A stretch of DNA of 63,934 nt from an uncultured Photobacterium sp. (GCF_947039875.1 NZ_CAMRAN010000023.1:1-63934); one strand, 5' to 3'; shown: positions 40,639-52,682, counted from the stretch's first letter. Program-made: numbers and translations. The notes: generated from the sequence alone by a model not told the origin.

Positions 40639-41408
40639 AGTCGAATCTCCAACTGTTGTTGTTTTAGATAGTGCTTTAACTCACCAATATTAATAATTTG
40701 TTTATGAAATACTGATGCCGCCAGTGCGCCATCAACATTGATGAGTTGAAAGGCATCATGAAAGTGTGACATTTCACCCGCGCCACCAGAAGCAATTAAA
40801 GGTACGTTACAGACACTGCGTACCATATTGAGCTGCTTCAAATCGTAGCCATTACGCACCCCATCTTGGTTCATCATATTTAATACGATTTCACCTGCGC
40901 CACGGCGCTGAACTTCTTCAACCCAATCGCACGTTTGCCATTGAGTGGCTTTAGTGCGGCTTTCATCCCCCGTAAATTGATACACCTGATATTGGCCTGT
41001 TTCAGCATCAAAATAGGAATCAATACCGACAACAATACATTGCACACCGAACTTATTCGCTAGTGTGGTGATTAATGACGGATCAGCCAATGCTGGCGAA
41101 TTAATAGAAACTTTATCGGCACCAAATTGAAGAATACGGCTTGCGTCTTCAGCTGATTTGATGCCACCTGCGACACAGAATGGAATATCAATCACTTCTG
41201 CAACGCGAGATACCCAGCTTTTATCAACGACTCGGCCATCGCTTGAGGCGGTAATATCATAGAAAACCAGCTCATCTGCACCTTCTTCAGCGTAACGTTT
41301 TGCCAGCGGTACGATGTCGCCAATGATTTCGTGATTACGAAATTGGACGCCTTTTACAACCTGACCATCACGGACATCTAAACAAGGAATAATACGTTTA
41401 GCTAACAT
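40635..41408 (-). CDS. hisF: Imidazole glycerol phosphate synthase cyclase subunit
   Basis: A 257-residue TIM barrel that receives ammonia from HisH and closes the imidazole ring. N-terminal [15 protein letters not shown] with catalytic D11, and the second Asp (D130 type) in VVGIDSY. GASGGAGE-type phosphate loop appears as [13 protein letters not shown]. Start has AAGGAGA upstream. ATGA overlap with hisI and nine-base spacing after hisA. Confidence 0.97.
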   Translation of the reverse strand: MLAKRIIPCLDVRDGQVVKGVQFRNHEIIGDIVPLAKRYAEEGADELVFYDITASSDGRVVDKSWVSRVAEVIDIPFCVAGGIKSAEDASRILQFGADKVSINSPALADPSLITTLANKFGVQCIVVGIDSYFDAETGQYQVYQFTGDESRTKATQWQTCDWVEEVQRRGAGEIVLNMMNQDGVRNGYDLKQLNMVRSVCNVPLIASGGAGEMSHFHDAFQLINVDGALAASVFHKQIINIGELKHYLKQQQLEIRL

Positions 41409-41417
41409 GGGTTCTCC

Positions 41418-42170
<753 letters not shown>

Positions 42171-42184
42171 TTATTGCTGATTTT

Positions 42185-42853
42185 TTATAGTTCTAAGAAG
42201 TTCTTTATCAGTTGCGCGCCAGCTTTACTTGAGCGTTCTGGGTGAAACTGCACCCCATAGTAATTACCGCTTTGCACTGCAGCTGTAAAGCTTTGGCCAT
42301 ATTGCGCACTGGCGATGGTTTTGCCACCTTGCTGTGCGGTATTGTCAAACACTGGCATGGCATAGCTATGAACGAAATAAAAATAGCTTCCCGCTGGAAT
42401 ATCTTTAAATAGCGGGTGATTATCTTGTGGTGTAATGGTATTCCAACCCATATGCGGAAGTGGTAACCCCTCTGCTTGGATTTTCTCAACTGACGCATCA
42501 CACAAAGCTAAACAGGGAATAATGTCGTTGCCATTTTGACCGTGTTCTTGTGATTCTTTGCCAAGTAGCTGCATTCCTAAACAGATACCTAATAACGGTT
42601 TGGTTACTTGTTTTACCAAGTTGACTAAATCACGTTGTTGTAGGTTATGCATCGCTTCACTGGCGGTGCCGACACCCGGAAGAAAGAGTTTGTCAGCAGT
42701 AAGCACAATCTCAGGATCTTTACTGACGTCCACTTGATAACCTAGACGTTCGATAGCAAAGCGCACTGAGGATACATTGGCACAGCCTGTATCAATAATC
42801 ACCACCCGTTGCTTGGTGTTAGTGATGGTGTTGTCGATGGATGGTGCTGTCAT
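42185..42853 (-). CDS. hisH: Imidazole glycerol phosphate synthase amidotransferase subunit
   Basis: Class I glutamine amidotransferase feeding ammonia to HisF. Catalytic Cys in [10 protein letters not shown] and the His-Glu pair in [13 protein letters not shown]. The ATG at 42853 overlaps the hisB stop (TAATG) and gives 222 residues, about 17 more at the N-terminus ([16 protein letters not shown]) than E. coli HisH; an internal GTG before [10 protein letters not shown] would give the usual length. I keep the coupled ATG. Confidence 0.94.
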   Translation of the reverse strand: MTAPSIDNTITNTKQRVVIIDTGCANVSSVRFAIERLGYQVDVSKDPEIVLTADKLFLPGVGTASEAMHNLQQRDLVNLVKQVTKPLLGICLGMQLLGKESQEHGQNGNDIIPCLALCDASVEKIQAEGLPLPHMGWNTITPQDNHPLFKDIPAGSYFYFVHSYAMPVFDNTAQQGGKTIASAQYGQSFTAAVQSGNYYGVQFHPERSSKAGAQLIKNFLEL

Positions 42854-43923
42854 TACAACACTCCTTTGCTGCTCGGAAGCTCATTACCTTCCACTTTGAT
42901 CGCTTGGCGCAGCGTTCGTCCAAAGGCTTTAAATAAACTTTCTACAATGTGATGATCATTATTACCTGTTGATGATAAGTGCAGCGTACAGGCAAGAGTA
43001 TCGGTCAATGAACGAAAGAAGTGAGGCACCATTTCCGTAGAAAGATCACCCACACGATCACGACTAAATATGGCATCAAATTTAAGATAAGGACGACCAG
43101 ACAAATCTAACGCACATTGTGCCAAACATTCGTCCATCGGTAAGCTAAATCCAAAGCGGCCAATACCTCGCTTATCTCCAAGCGCTTGACGTAGTGCTTC
43201 ACCTAAGGCGAGGGCAGCATCTTCAACACTGTGATGATCATCAATGTGTAAGTCACCATCAACCGTTAACGTCATTTGAAAACCACCGTGAGTGGCGATT
43301 TGATCAAGCATGTGATCAAAGAATCCTAATCCGGTTGAAATCGTATTACCGCCCGTTTGATCTAAATTCACTTTGACACGAATATTTGTTTCTTTAGTGG
43401 TACGTACCACTTCTGCGATCCGTGGTTGGGTGGTGAGATCGGTGACGATCTGTTGCCAGTTCATGGTTTGCGGGTGGTATTGAATGCCTCGGATCGCCAT
43501 ATTTTCTGCTAATTGAAGATCTGTTTGACGATCACCAATCACTGCTGAAGTAGCAAAATCAACACGACCTTGCTGTAAGTAATCTTTGACTAACCCCAAC
43601 TTTGGCTTACGACAACTGCATTGCTGGTGGTCAAAGTGGGGGCAGATCAATACGTCACTAAAGTGAATTCCTTGTGAGCTAAAAATATCCATCATCATCG
43701 TATGAGGGGCATCAAAATCAGCTTGGGGATAACTGTGAGTACCGAGGCCGTCTTGGTTGGTGATCATCACTAAGGTATAACCGGCATTTTGAAGTGCAAG
43801 TAATGCCGGAATAACATTGGTTTCAAATTGTAGCTTGTCTAATCGATCAACTTGAAAGTCGACCGGCGGCTCAACAATTAAGGTGCCATCACGGTCGATA
43901 AATAGAATTTTCTCTTGGCTCAC
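42853..43923 (-). CDS. hisB: Bifunctional HisB: histidinol-phosphatase / IGP dehydratase
   Basis: A 356-residue fusion. N-terminal HAD phosphatase ([13 protein letters not shown], zinc ligands in [15 protein letters not shown]) and C-terminal imidazoleglycerol-phosphate dehydratase with the Mn-binding [14 protein letters not shown] and [18 protein letters not shown] start it at GTG 43923 ([13 protein letters not shown]), matching the E. coli N-terminus, with AAGGA eight bases upstream; the TTG two codons earlier is only two bases from that site. Twelve or so bases follow hisC. Confidence 0.96.
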   Translation of the reverse strand: MSQEKILFIDRDGTLIVEPPVDFQVDRLDKLQFETNVIPALLALQNAGYTLVMITNQDGLGTHSYPQADFDAPHTMMMDIFSSQGIHFSDVLICPHFDHQQCSCRKPKLGLVKDYLQQGRVDFATSAVIGDRQTDLQLAENMAIRGIQYHPQTMNWQQIVTDLTTQPRIAEVVRTTKETNIRVKVNLDQTGGNTISTGLGFFDHMLDQIATHGGFQMTLTVDGDLHIDDHHSVEDAALALGEALRQALGDKRGIGRFGFSLPMDECLAQCALDLSGRPYLKFDAIFSRDRVGDLSTEMVPHFFRSLTDTLACTLHLSSTGNNDHHIVESLFKAFGRTLRQAIKVEGNELPSSKGVL

Positions 43924-43941
43924 AATCAATGTCCTTATTAA

Positions 43942-44991
43942 TTATTGTTGTAATTGGCCGCGAATAAACGCGAGAGTTTTTTCACATTCGTCACGGTTAC
44001 CGACACTGATACGAATGCAGTTTTCAATCGGTGAACGGCGTAAAATAATGCCGTTATCCCATAGTGCATTAAATAATCTATCGGCATCAGCAAATTTTAC
44101 TAGCAAGTAGTTACCATACCCATCAAAGACAGTAACGCCGGCTAACATGCTAAGACCTGCTTGTAGATAAGCGCGGTTAGCACATAAGTCTAATACTTGA
44201 AATTTGGTGCGCGCGCGGCCTGCTGCGGATAAGGCTTGTATTGCAATTTCAGTAACAGGTACAGGCACGGGGTAAGGAGCTATGATTTTAAGTAGAATTT
44301 CAATGATTTCTTTATTGGCTAAAGTAAAGCCACAACGTAGTCCTGCTAGTGCAAACGCTTTAGATAATGTTCGTAAAATAACCAGATGTGGGTAGGTCAC
44401 TAATAAATCTTTGACACTATCTTGCAGGCTAAAATCAATATAGGCCTCATCAATTACAACTAAGGCTTTATCTGTCGTCATCTCTAATAAGCTAATAATG
44501 TCTTTACGAGCAAGTAAATTGCCAGTGGGATTATTAGGGCTACAAGCAAACACGATTTTGACGTTATCAAGTTGCTCGGCAATGACAGTAAGGTCTAATT
44601 GCCACTCTGGTGTTAGTGGTACTACGTTAGCATTTACCCCGTTAGTTTCTGCACTGATGGCATACATTCCATAAGTGGGTGGACAATATAAAATGCTATC
44701 GCAATTGGGTTCACAGAAAGCTTTAATGATCAGCTCAATGCCTTCATCTGCACCGCGAGAAGTTAGAACCTGTTGTGGGCCAACGCCAGCATAGTCAGCA
44801 TAAGCCTTGATCAGCTCTGGTGGTTGGCACTCGCTATAACGGTTTAATCCAGCAAGATTAATACTGTATTCATTGGCAAATGGTGATTCATTAGCATTAA
44901 GCCAAATGTCACCTTTACCGCCTAAACGACGGGCTGATTGATAAGGGGTTAATTCTCGCACGGTTTTACGGGCTAGTTGAGCGATGGTCAT
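43942..44991 (-). CDS. hisC: Histidinol-phosphate aminotransferase
   Basis: A 349-residue PLP enzyme of fold type I. The Schiff-base lysine is in [16 protein letters not shown] near 213, with SPNNPTGN and the [10 protein letters not shown] strand (PLP Asp) upstream. ANESPFAN at the N-terminus is the usual substrate segment. ATGA overlap with hisD. Confidence 0.97.
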   Translation of the reverse strand: MTIAQLARKTVRELTPYQSARRLGGKGDIWLNANESPFANEYSINLAGLNRYSECQPPELIKAYADYAGVGPQQVLTSRGADEGIELIIKAFCEPNCDSILYCPPTYGMYAISAETNGVNANVVPLTPEWQLDLTVIAEQLDNVKIVFACSPNNPTGNLLARKDIISLLEMTTDKALVVIDEAYIDFSLQDSVKDLLVTYPHLVILRTLSKAFALAGLRCGFTLANKEIIEILLKIIAPYPVPVPVTEIAIQALSAAGRARTKFQVLDLCANRAYLQAGLSMLAGVTVFDGYGNYLLVKFADADRLFNALWDNGIILRRSPIENCIRISVGNRDECEKTLAFIRGQLQQ

Positions 44992-46295
44992 AATGTGTTC
45001 TCTTGTTGTGCAATTAATTTATTAACCCGAATAGTGACAGCGTGTTTGTGGGCGTCAAGACCTTCTGCCTCTGCAATTGTGGTCACTGTTTTTGCAATAC
45101 CGAGTAAACCGTCGGCGGATAATTCTTGTACTGTCATTCGTTTGCTGAAATCGGCTAAACCAAGGCTTGAATAAGTGCGGGTATAGCCATAGGTCGGTAA
45201 CACGTGGTTAGTGCCTGAGGCATAATCGCCCACCGATTCTGGTGACCATTTACCTAAGAAAATTGAACCTGCATTATCAAGCAGTGGCACTAATTCTCTT
45301 GGCTCACAGGTTTGAACAATTAAGTGCTCAGGACCATATTGATTAGAAATCGCCACACACTGAAGTAAGGTTTCGGTTACGATCAAAAGGCTAGATGCTA
45401 AAGCTTGTTGAGCAATGTCAGCCCGTGTTAGTTGGCGTAATTGGCGCTCAATTGCAGTCGCAGTTTGATCGGCAATAGTTTGGCTTGATGTGACTAAGAT
45501 AACTTGTGAATCAGGCCCGTGTTCGGCTTGGCTTAATAAATCTGCGGCAATAAATTCAGGGTCGGCACTGTCATCGGCAATGACTAATACTTCAGAGGGT
45601 CCGGCTGGCATATCAATTGCTGCACCGTTGAAGTCATTACTGACTTGTCGTTTTGCTTCGGTAACAAAGGCATTACCTGGGCCAAAAATCTTATCAACAC
45701 TGGCGATAGTGTCAGTGCCATAAGCCATTGCTGCTATGGCTTGTGATCCCCCAACGTTGTAAATAGCATTAATGCCACATAGTTTGGCGACATACAAAAT
45801 TTCATCAGCAATCGGTGGTGGTGAACATAAGGCAATATGACGACAACCAGCAATTTGTGCAGGAACGCCTAACATCAGTACGGTTGAAGGCAATGGCGCA
45901 CTACCGCCAGGAATATATAATCCTACCGAATTAACAGGGCGGGTGACTTGTTCACAAATCACACCTGTTTGGGTTTCCACTCGCAAGGTAGGTTGCTGCT
46001 GTGCAAGGTGGAAAGTGGTGATATTGCGGTGCGCCTGCTCTAAGGCTGCTTTTATGTCATCACTTAACCGCGCACAAGCCGTATCAACTTCATTTGCAGA
46101 GACGTTAAGTGTTGCCGGACGGATACCATCAAATTTTTCGGTAAGCGTAAATAGTGTACCATCGCCTTGTTGACGGACTTGTTCAATAATGTCACTGACA
46201 ATAGCCGTGATATTCGCGCTGTTATTTACAGCAGGGCGCGCCAACAGTTGTTGTTGCTGGTCTTTTGTGAGTGATTGCCATACTACGGTTTTCAT
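44988..46295 (-). CDS. hisD: Histidinol dehydrogenase
   Basis: A 435-residue NAD- and zinc-dependent enzyme that does the last two oxidations to histidine. NAD region [15 protein letters not shown] and zinc/catalytic residues in [13 protein letters not shown] (Q, H) and GPEHLIVQ (E, H) are present. Starts three bases after hisG. Confidence 0.97.
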   Translation of the reverse strand: MKTVVWQSLTKDQQQQLLARPAVNNSANITAIVSDIIEQVRQQGDGTLFTLTEKFDGIRPATLNVSANEVDTACARLSDDIKAALEQAHRNITTFHLAQQQPTLRVETQTGVICEQVTRPVNSVGLYIPGGSAPLPSTVLMLGVPAQIAGCRHIALCSPPPIADEILYVAKLCGINAIYNVGGSQAIAAMAYGTDTIASVDKIFGPGNAFVTEAKRQVSNDFNGAAIDMPAGPSEVLVIADDSADPEFIAADLLSQAEHGPDSQVILVTSSQTIADQTATAIERQLRQLTRADIAQQALASSLLIVTETLLQCVAISNQYGPEHLIVQTCEPRELVPLLDNAGSIFLGKWSPESVGDYASGTNHVLPTYGYTRTYSSLGLADFSKRMTVQELSADGLLGIAKTVTTIAEAEGLDAHKHAVTIRVNKLIAQQENTL

Positions 46296-46298
46296 GAC

Positions 46299-47195
46299 TT
46301 ACTCCATCATTTTTTCAATGGGCAAGACTAAAATAGAGCTCGCACCTAATTCTTTAAGTTGCTCCATGGTTTCCCAGAATAGATTTTCAGAGCTAACAAG
46401 GTGGATCGCCACGCGACTTTTGTCACCAGCAAGAGGCAATACGGTTGGATCTTCAGCGCCTGGTAATAATTGTTTAATTTGATCAAGACGGTCAGTGGGC
46501 GCGTGTAGCATGATGTATTTAGATTCTTTAGCTTGAATAACACCTTGAATACGAATAAGTAATCGTTCAATTAGGGCTTGTTTTTCAGCGCTGATCACTG
46601 CCATTGATTGAATTAATACTGCTTTTGAACGCAAAATCACTTCGGCTTCTTTTAAGCCATTAGCTTCAAGGGTGGCACCTGTCGAGACCAAGTCACAAAT
46701 GGCATCCGCCAAACCTGCTCGTGGTGCAACTTCGACAGAACCATTGAGCATACAGGTTGTAAATTGAACCCCAATATTGTCCATGTAGCGTTTGACTAAT
46801 TGTGGGTAAGTGGTCGCAATACGTTTACCATTCAGATCTTGAGGACCGTTGTAGTCGGTATCTTTGTCTATTGCGATAGAAAGACGGCAACCACCAAAGT
46901 CCAATCGACGCAGTTTGAGGTAATCACTGGCTTCATTACGTGCAGCACGCTCAAGGCTAACTTCTTCGAGCTCATTTTCACCAATAACACCTAAATCAAC
47001 CACACCATCCATGATCAAACCAGGAATGTCATCATCTCGAACCAGTAATAAATCAATTGGCATATTTTCAGCGTGAACGACTAAGCGTTCACCGACCATA
47101 TTAAATTTAACCCCGCAGCGTTTAAGTAGATCTTGGCACTCTTTGCTAAGACGGCCTTTTTTCTGAATCGCAATACGTAATCGTTGTGTTTGCAT
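46299..47195 (-). CDS. hisG: ATP phosphoribosyltransferase (long form)
   Basis: First and feedback-inhibited enzyme of histidine synthesis, 298 residues, the long hexameric HisG with a C-terminal regulatory domain binding histidine. Start [19 protein letters not shown] is the standard N-terminus; [10 protein letters not shown] and [17 protein letters not shown] [15 protein letters not shown] form the PRPP site. First structural gene behind the leader-attenuator. Confidence 0.97.
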   Translation of the reverse strand: MQTQRLRIAIQKKGRLSKECQDLLKRCGVKFNMVGERLVVHAENMPIDLLLVRDDDIPGLIMDGVVDLGVIGENELEEVSLERAARNEASDYLKLRRLDFGGCRLSIAIDKDTDYNGPQDLNGKRIATTYPQLVKRYMDNIGVQFTTCMLNGSVEVAPRAGLADAICDLVSTGATLEANGLKEAEVILRSKAVLIQSMAVISAEKQALIERLLIRIQGVIQAKESKYIMLHAPTDRLDQIKQLLPGAEDPTVLPLAGDKSRVAIHLVSSENLFWETMEQLKELGASSILVLPIEKMME

Positions 47196-47257
47196 AGGTA
47201 TATTCCTTGTCTAAATTCATTCAAATAATAAAAATTTCAGATTGAAAATTAGGTATT

Positions 47258-47289
47258 AAAAAACCCTCGAAAGAAGTTTCTTCCGAGGG
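47258..47289 (-). terminator. his operon attenuator terminator
   Basis: CCCTCG/CGAGGG stem with a further A/T-rich extension (one mismatch) between 47264 and 47289; on the minus strand it ends in TTTTTTAAT, 63 bases before hisG. It is the terminator half of leader attenuation. Confidence 0.88.
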
Positions 47290-47365
47290 TCTGAATGAGA
47301 TATTCCGTTATGACCACTGGAAGAAAAAAGGCGTCTTCCAGGGTGAGGCGTATCCTCCCGAAAGA

Positions 47366-47413
47366 CTAGTCAGGATGATGATGATGTTGAGATAGAATCA
47401 TTTGGATACGCAT
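47366..47413 (-). CDS. hisL: his operon leader peptide
   Basis: A 15-residue peptide, MRIQMILSQHHHHPD, with four consecutive His codons and the PD ending seen in the E. coli peptide, which has seven His. Stalling at the His codons when charged tRNA-His is short would favour the antiterminator over the hairpin at 47258-47289. The ribosome site upstream is weak (GAG nine bases away). Confidence 0.9.
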   Translation of the reverse strand: MRIQMILSQHHHHPD

Positions 47414-47742
47414 AAATAGTTACTCAATAAGGTCGAACATTATTTGTTGTTGCCATTCACACTAACGAAGGTTGTTGTTTTTTGCAACAGTAATTTAAGC
47501 GAAAAGTTAAAATAAATGTTAATTGTTTGTATTGATGCGCTGGGAGAATGGAATGTGATTTTTTTATGTGTAAGGTAATGAACTTTAATGGATTGTTTGT
47601 TTTTTTTGAAATTAAAGAAGGGGGCTATAATTCTTTTAATGTTAATTGTTTAAGGGTGTTTTTAATGGTGCAATAAATACCACATTAATAAAACTGATCT
47701 TTTGTACTCAGTTTTATTAATGGGTGATGCTAATGTGTTAGC
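47414..47742. promoter_or_regulatory. his promoter region and ychJ terminator
   Basis: A 329-bp gap. The his promoter must lie just upstream of 47413 on the minus strand. At 47684-47721 a perfect 14-bp inverted repeat (core AAAACTGA / TCAGTTTT, 10-base loop) probably ends ychJ. The T-rich middle (47560-47640) holds no gene I can support. Confidence 0.55.
47684..47721 (-). terminator. Hairpin downstream of ychJ
   Basis: ATTAATAAAACTGA pairs perfectly with TCAGTTTTATTAAT; AT-rich, without a separate T-tail, so a moderate terminator. Confidence 0.6.
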
Positions 47743-48267
47743 TTAGCCACAGCATTTTTTATATTTTTTACCGCTACCACATAGGCAAGGATCATTACGA
47801 CCAGCAGTTTTTGTGGCGGTTATTGGTTTTTGCGCCGAAGGTTGTTCGCTTGGTGGCGGTTGAGGGTATTCACCATCAATATAAAACCAATAGCGTTGAC
47901 CATTAATCGATTCTTGCACAAATCGAGACCGTTCTTGCAATATATATTCTTCACCTGCTTCTTTATAACCTGCTTTAAATTCAACAAAACCCTGACCATC
48001 AGCCGCAATTTCACTGCTAATAACTTCTAGACCAAGCCATTTAAGGTTAATCGACTCGGCAATGGCTTCACGGTGATGTTCTGCTTCACAGCTGGCATGA
48101 TATGTTTGTACTACAAAATCAACCAAGCCCAATACATGAGCACTGTAGCGCGCACGCATAAGTTGTTCAGGATGGGTTGCTAAGGCATGATTAAGATGAA
48201 TGGGTTTACAGCATTCAGCAAGCGGTTTGTGGCTGCCGCAAGGACATTCATTATGGTGTTTTGACAT
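47743..48267 (-). CDS. ychJ: YchJ family SEC-C metal-binding protein
   Basis: A 174-residue protein with SEC-C zinc motifs at both ends: [13 protein letters not shown] at 8-20 and [15 protein letters not shown] at the very C-terminus. The middle domain ([21 protein letters not shown], then [17 protein letters not shown]) is the NTF2-like YchJ core. Cytoplasmic, function not established. Monocistronic. Confidence 0.9.
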   Translation of the reverse strand: MSKHHNECPCGSHKPLAECCKPIHLNHALATHPEQLMRARYSAHVLGLVDFVVQTYHASCEAEHHREAIAESINLKWLGLEVISSEIAADGQGFVEFKAGYKEAGEEYILQERSRFVQESINGQRYWFYIDGEYPQPPPSEQPSAQKPITATKTAGRNDPCLCGSGKKYKKCCG

Positions 48268-48489
48268 CTTTTTTAAGCCGATTTTAATAAAGAAATTAGG
48301 GGTAGTTTACGTTTTCATTATCTCAATTAGCAATCAGTGTTTATATTTACCGCAATATATTGATGGAATGACTAAAAAAATGGTAACTCATAGCGTATAA
48401 GTACATAATATTTGCGGCTGGAATAATTGCCATTTGCAATGCACCTTTTGTGCTCCTCAAATAACCCTCTTTTTTGTTTAATAGTAGTT

Positions 48490-49386
48490 ATGTCCATATT
48501 TACCTTGATACAAGCGGGATTGCTTGTTGGTGGTGGTATCTTTTGTGTGATGTTGTTGGCAGCATGGCGAAGAAATCACAAGCAGGAAGCTGATACACGT
48601 ATTATCCCGATTGCGATTATCGGTGGCTTTGCGCACTTTTGTGACACTTTAGGTATTGGCAGTTTTGCCATTATGACCTCAGGTTATAAACAGTTTAAGC
48701 TTATTGATGATCAACAATTACCAGGAACACTGAATAGCCAATCAGTACTCCCCACTGTGTTTCAGTCATTTATTTTTATGACTGCTGTCGCTGTTGATTC
48801 AGTGACATTATTAAGCTTGGTGGCGGCAGCCTGCGTTGGTGCCACAATGGGGGCACGGTTAGTTTCTAGTTGGGATCGGCAACATATTCGCATCGTAATG
48901 AGTGTTGCTTTGTTAATTGTGGCAGGCTTAATGCTTGCTGGTCAATTAAAGCTCTTCCCATTAGGTGGCAGTAGTCTGGGTTTAAGCGGCTGGAAATTGG
49001 TTATTGGAATTATTGGTAACTTTATTTTTGGTGCGTTAATGACGGTGGGTATTGGCTTGTATGCACCTTGTATGGTAATGATTTACCTTCTGGGGATGAA
49101 TCCGTTGGCGGCCTTTCCGGTCATGATGTGTTCATGTGCATTTTTAAGCTTTTTCTCATCAGCTAGCTTTATTCGCCATAATCGTTTTAATAGTCGCGCA
49201 ACGGTAACCGTTGCCGTTGTTGGACCAATAATGGTGATCATTGCTGCATATTTAGTGAAGTCATTAAATATGCATGTATTATCGTGGCTAGTGTGTATCG
49301 TAGTGTTTTATACCTCGTTCACTATGTATCGCTCATGGCTTGCTGATAGAAAAGTGATGCCTAATGCAGTGGTAAAAGCACAATAA
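48490..49386 (+). CDS. TSUP (TauE/SafE) family membrane permease
   Basis: A 298-residue polytopic membrane protein with about eight helices, of the TSUP family that exports or imports sulfite, sulfoacetate or related anions. Two internal repeats are suggested by FAHFCDTLGIGSFAIMTSGYK and the second-half GIGLYAPCMVMIYLLGMNPLAAFPVMM. I start it at ATG 48490 (MSIFTLIQAGLLVGG) because it places the start just before the first helix; the frame is open upstream to 48427 and the ribosome site is poor for all options. Substrate unknown. Confidence 0.8.
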   Translation: MSIFTLIQAGLLVGGGIFCVMLLAAWRRNHKQEADTRIIPIAIIGGFAHFCDTLGIGSFAIMTSGYKQFKLIDDQQLPGTLNSQSVLPTVFQSFIFMTAVAVDSVTLLSLVAAACVGATMGARLVSSWDRQHIRIVMSVALLIVAGLMLAGQLKLFPLGGSSLGLSGWKLVIGIIGNFIFGALMTVGIGLYAPCMVMIYLLGMNPLAAFPVMMCSCAFLSFFSSASFIRHNRFNSRATVTVAVVGPIMVIIAAYLVKSLNMHVLSWLVCIVVFYTSFTMYRSWLADRKVMPNAVVKAQ

Positions 49387-49426
49387 GTATTACGCTAATA
49401 AATGATCAGTATGAGATTTTATAGCA

Positions 49427-49459
49427 ATAAAAAAGGTACGCATGTCGTACCTTTTTTTA
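49427..49459. terminator. Terminator between the TSUP gene and lpxH
   Basis: GGTACG / CGTACC stem inside A and T runs, usable from both sides. Confidence 0.85.
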
Positions 49460-49465
49460 TACTTA

Positions 49466-50206
49466 TTATTTCGAGTTAGAAGCACTGAAATCGCGTGTTT
49501 CTAATTGATATCCATCGGGGTGATATACCAGCACTGAGCCATGATCATACCAATCACCTAGAACAATGCGTTGTGCAGGAATGCCATCAATATCAAGGTC
49601 ATGAATATCAGGTCGGTGTGTGTGGCCATGAATCATTTGAGTGACATGTGCATCGCGCATTACCCGTACCACTTCTGCTTGAGTAACATCCATAATCGAT
49701 TGGCTTTTAGTTTGATTATTCTTACCACTGTTACTGCGGAATTTATCCCCGACTTTAACTCGGTATGATAATGGTAATCGGGCAAACAACCATTGGATAA
49801 CAGGATTGTGAACTTTTTTACGGTAACGTTGGTAGGCTTGATCTTCAATACATAGCGTATCACCGTGTAAAATTAAGGTTGGTGTACCATATAGATCAAC
49901 CACCGTATGCTGAGGCAATAAGGTTATTCCCGTTTGACGGCTAAATTGTTTACCAATTAAAAAGTCACGGTTGCCATGAATAAAGTAACACGGTGTACCA
50001 GCATCAGTCAGCGCTTTGAAGGCATGCTTGACTTGCTGTAAGAAAGGGGAGTCTTCATCATCGCCTATCCACATTTCAAATAAATCCCCTAATACATACA
50101 AGGCATCGATATGGTGGGTTTCGTCGGCCATAAAGCGTAAGAAACAAGCGGTAATGTCAGGACGTTCAGCACTTAAGTGCAAATCTGAGATAAATAATGT
50201 GGTCAT
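49466..50206 (-). CDS. lpxH: UDP-2,3-diacylglucosamine diphosphatase
   Basis: A 246-residue calcineurin-fold phosphoesterase making lipid X in lipid A synthesis, peripheral at the inner membrane. Metal motifs in order: FISDLHLS (D8, H10), GDLFEMWIGDD, GNRDFLIG, HGDTLC and HGHTHRPDIH. Start ATG 50206. Read after ppiB across a hairpin at 50217-50244. Confidence 0.95.
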   Translation of the reverse strand: MTTLFISDLHLSAERPDITACFLRFMADETHHIDALYVLGDLFEMWIGDDEDSPFLQQVKHAFKALTDAGTPCYFIHGNRDFLIGKQFSRQTGITLLPQHTVVDLYGTPTLILHGDTLCIEDQAYQRYRKKVHNPVIQWLFARLPLSYRVKVGDKFRSNSGKNNQTKSQSIMDVTQAEVVRVMRDAHVTQMIHGHTHRPDIHDLDIDGIPAQRIVLGDWYDHGSVLVYHPDGYQLETRDFSASNSK

Positions 50207-50216
50207 AAGAGATTAA

Positions 50217-50244
50217 TAAAGGGCGGTAATTGACCGCCCTTTGC
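50217..50244 (-). terminator. Hairpin between ppiB and lpxH
   Basis: AGGGCGGT / ACCGCCCT stem; on the minus strand followed by TTTATT. Likely a partial terminator only 11 bases before the lpxH start. Confidence 0.7.
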
Positions 50245-50250
50245 GAAGTA

Positions 50251-50745
50251 TTAGTCTTCGATTGTTACGTTTTCGATGATAACGTCTTCAACAGGCACGT
50301 CGTCGTGGTAACCGTTACGGCCTGTTTTTACTGCTTTGATTTTGTTTACTACATCCATGCCTTCAACAACAGCAGCAAATACACAGTAGCCCCAGCCACT
50401 CATGTTTTCGCCAGTGAAGTCTAGGAAGTTGTTATCTTTTACGTTAATGAAGAACTGTGAGCTAGCAGAGTGTGGTGCGTTAGTACGCGCCATTGCTAAT
50501 GTGCCTGTTTTGTTGCTTAGGCCATTGTTTGCTTCATTGTTGATTGTTGCGCGAGTTTCTTTCTCTTCCATACCAGGAAGCATGCCGCCGCCTTGAACCA
50601 TGAAACCATCAATAACGCGGTGGAAAATAGTGCCATTATAGAAACCGTCACGGCAGTATTGTAGGAAGTTAGCACATGTTACCGGTGCTTTATCTTCAAA
50701 AAGATTAATTTTGATGTCACCGAAATTTGTGTGAAGAGTGATCAT
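50251..50745 (-). CDS. ppiB: Cytoplasmic cyclophilin B
   Basis: A 164-residue peptidyl-prolyl isomerase without a signal peptide. Catalytic segment [15 protein letters not shown] (Arg in FHRV) and the [18 protein letters not shown] substrate pocket are typical. Start ATG 50745 follows AAAGGAAAA. Divergent from cysS, with which it also neighbours in E. coli. Confidence 0.96.
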   Translation of the reverse strand: MITLHTNFGDIKINLFEDKAPVTCANFLQYCRDGFYNGTIFHRVIDGFMVQGGGMLPGMEEKETRATINNEANNGLSNKTGTLAMARTNAPHSASSQFFINVKDNNFLDFTGENMSGWGYCVFAAVVEGMDVVNKIKAVKTGRNGYHDDVPVEDVIIENVTIED

Positions 50746-50935
50746 GATTTTTTCCTTTAATGGAGTATTTTCTTTAAGCGTGGATATTAACTTACCTTAG
50801 CCGTGTCAGACAAACATTACCCGCTTAATCTGCACTAATTGCTAAAATAGCATCCATCCTTGAATTTTCCTTGCGATCAAATGCTATAAAAGGTGTAATT
50901 ACGACAAATTTGAAATTAATGAGTAATGCTGAGAC

Positions 50936-52318
50936 ATGTTAAAGATCTATAATTCGCTCACACGACAAAAAGAAGTATTTACACCCATCCATCCTGGCAA
51001 AGTCGGTATGTACGTTTGTGGCGTTACGATCTACGATTTATGTCATATCGGACATGGTCGTACATTTGTCTCTTTTGATGTTGTGTCGCGTTATTTGCGT
51101 TACTCAGGCTACGATCTTACTTTTGTTCGTAACATTACTGATATCGATGACAAAATCATTAAGCGTGCTGCTGAAAATGGTGAAAGCTGTGAATCATTAA
51201 CAGAACGCCTAATTAGTGAAATGCATGCTGACTTTGATGCTTTAGGCATGAAACGTCCGAATGTTGAACCACGTGCGACGCAATTTATTGCTGAAATTAT
51301 TGCGCTTTGTGAGCGTTTAATTGATCGTGGCTTTGCTTATGTTGCATCAAATGGCGATGTAATGTTTGAAGTGAGCAAGTATGACGATTATGGTCGTCTT
51401 TCTAAGCAAGATCTTGATCAACTTCAAGCGGGTGCACGCGTTGATATCGATATGGCAAAACGCAGTCCATTAGACTTTGTTTTGTGGAAAATGTCGAAGC
51501 CTGGTGAACCAACATGGGAATCACCATGGGGCCCTGGTCGCCCTGGTTGGCATATTGAATGTTCAGCGATGAACTCATCTATTCTTGGCGATCACTTTGA
51601 TATTCATGGTGGTGGTTCAGATTTACAATTCCCTCACCACGAAAATGAAATTGCGCAATCATGCTGTGCTCACGATGGTCAATATGTGAATACATGGATG
51701 CACAGCGGCATGGTGATGGTTGATCGTGAAAAGATGTCTAAATCACTAGGTAATTTCTTCACTATTCGCGATGTGTTAAACCATTACGATCCTGAAACTG
51801 TACGTTACTTCTTAATGTCTGGTCATTACCGTAGCCAGCTTAATTACAGTGAAGATAATCTTAAACAAGCGCGTTCAGCACTTGAGCGTTTATATACGTC
51901 ACTACGTGGCTTAGATACATCAGTAGAAGCTGCTGGTGGTGAAGAGTTCGTTGCTCGTTTTAAAGAAGCGATGGATGATGATTTCAATACGCCTGAGGCA
52001 TATTCTACATTGTTTGATATGGCGCGCGAGATCAACCGTCTTAAAACGGATGATATTACAGCTGCATCTTTGTTAGGTGCGCGTATGCGAGAATTGGCTG
52101 ACATTTTAGGTTTATTATCTCAAGATCCTGAAACTTTTTTACAAGGTGGTACAGGTGAAGAAGATAACGTGGCTGAAATTGAAGGGTTAATTCAACAGCG
52201 TTTAGATGCTCGTGCTGCGAAAGATTGGGCTGCTGCTGATGATGCGCGTGATAAGTTACTTGCGATGGGTATTATTTTAGAAGATGGTGCACAAGGTACA
52301 ACTTGGCGTCGTAAATAA
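50936..52318 (+). CDS. cysS: Cysteinyl-tRNA synthetase
   Basis: A 460-residue class I synthetase. Zinc site C28-type in [12 protein letters not shown] motif [13 protein letters not shown] at 37-40, second zinc region WHIECSAM and HHENEIAQS, and KMSKSLGN near 267. Start ATG 50936 ([13 protein letters not shown]) is the family start. Monocistronic with a terminator. Confidence 0.97.
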   Translation: MLKIYNSLTRQKEVFTPIHPGKVGMYVCGVTIYDLCHIGHGRTFVSFDVVSRYLRYSGYDLTFVRNITDIDDKIIKRAAENGESCESLTERLISEMHADFDALGMKRPNVEPRATQFIAEIIALCERLIDRGFAYVASNGDVMFEVSKYDDYGRLSKQDLDQLQAGARVDIDMAKRSPLDFVLWKMSKPGEPTWESPWGPGRPGWHIECSAMNSSILGDHFDIHGGGSDLQFPHHENEIAQSCCAHDGQYVNTWMHSGMVMVDREKMSKSLGNFFTIRDVLNHYDPETVRYFLMSGHYRSQLNYSEDNLKQARSALERLYTSLRGLDTSVEAAGGEEFVARFKEAMDDDFNTPEAYSTLFDMAREINRLKTDDITAASLLGARMRELADILGLLSQDPETFLQGGTGEEDNVAEIEGLIQQRLDARAAKDWAAADDARDKLLAMGIILEDGAQGTTWRRK

Positions 52319-52336
52319 TTAAATCTGTCGTTTATC

Positions 52337-52366
52337 AAACCGAGGTATTCTGCCTCGGTTTTTTTA
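52337..52366 (+). terminator. Terminator after cysS
   Basis: AAACCGAGG / CCTCGGTTT stem followed by seven T in all. Confidence 0.9.
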
Positions 52367-52682
52367 TATTTTTATTTTATGTTATCGGCTTAATGCCAGC
52401 TTGTTTATCTGATTTTTACTGTTATTACAGTTTGATTTTTATCACGTTATAGATGTGGTACAAGCAAAGTATGAAACAAATAAGTCGATACAATGAATAT
52501 TTAATCGCTTTATTCCACTTTGGAATTAAAGTCACCATTTGAGAATTAAAGTTATTATTTAAGCTGAAAAAAGCATTATATACGCATCCGATCGCAAAAC
52601 TGTCATTTATTATCCGTATTATCTGTTTCGAATGAGCATTTACATGTTCGATATTAATCAATGTGTGATTGAAGGAATAATA
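52367..52682 (+). promoter_or_regulatory. Upstream region of glpQ with a 20-bp-spaced direct repeat
   Basis: No gene is supported here. GAATTAAAGT occurs at 52523-52532 and again at 52543-52552, with related flanks (TTTG before each), a spacing of two helical turns that could be a tandem regulator site. A short frame from 52632 runs into glpQ but lacks a ribosome site. Confidence 0.4.
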
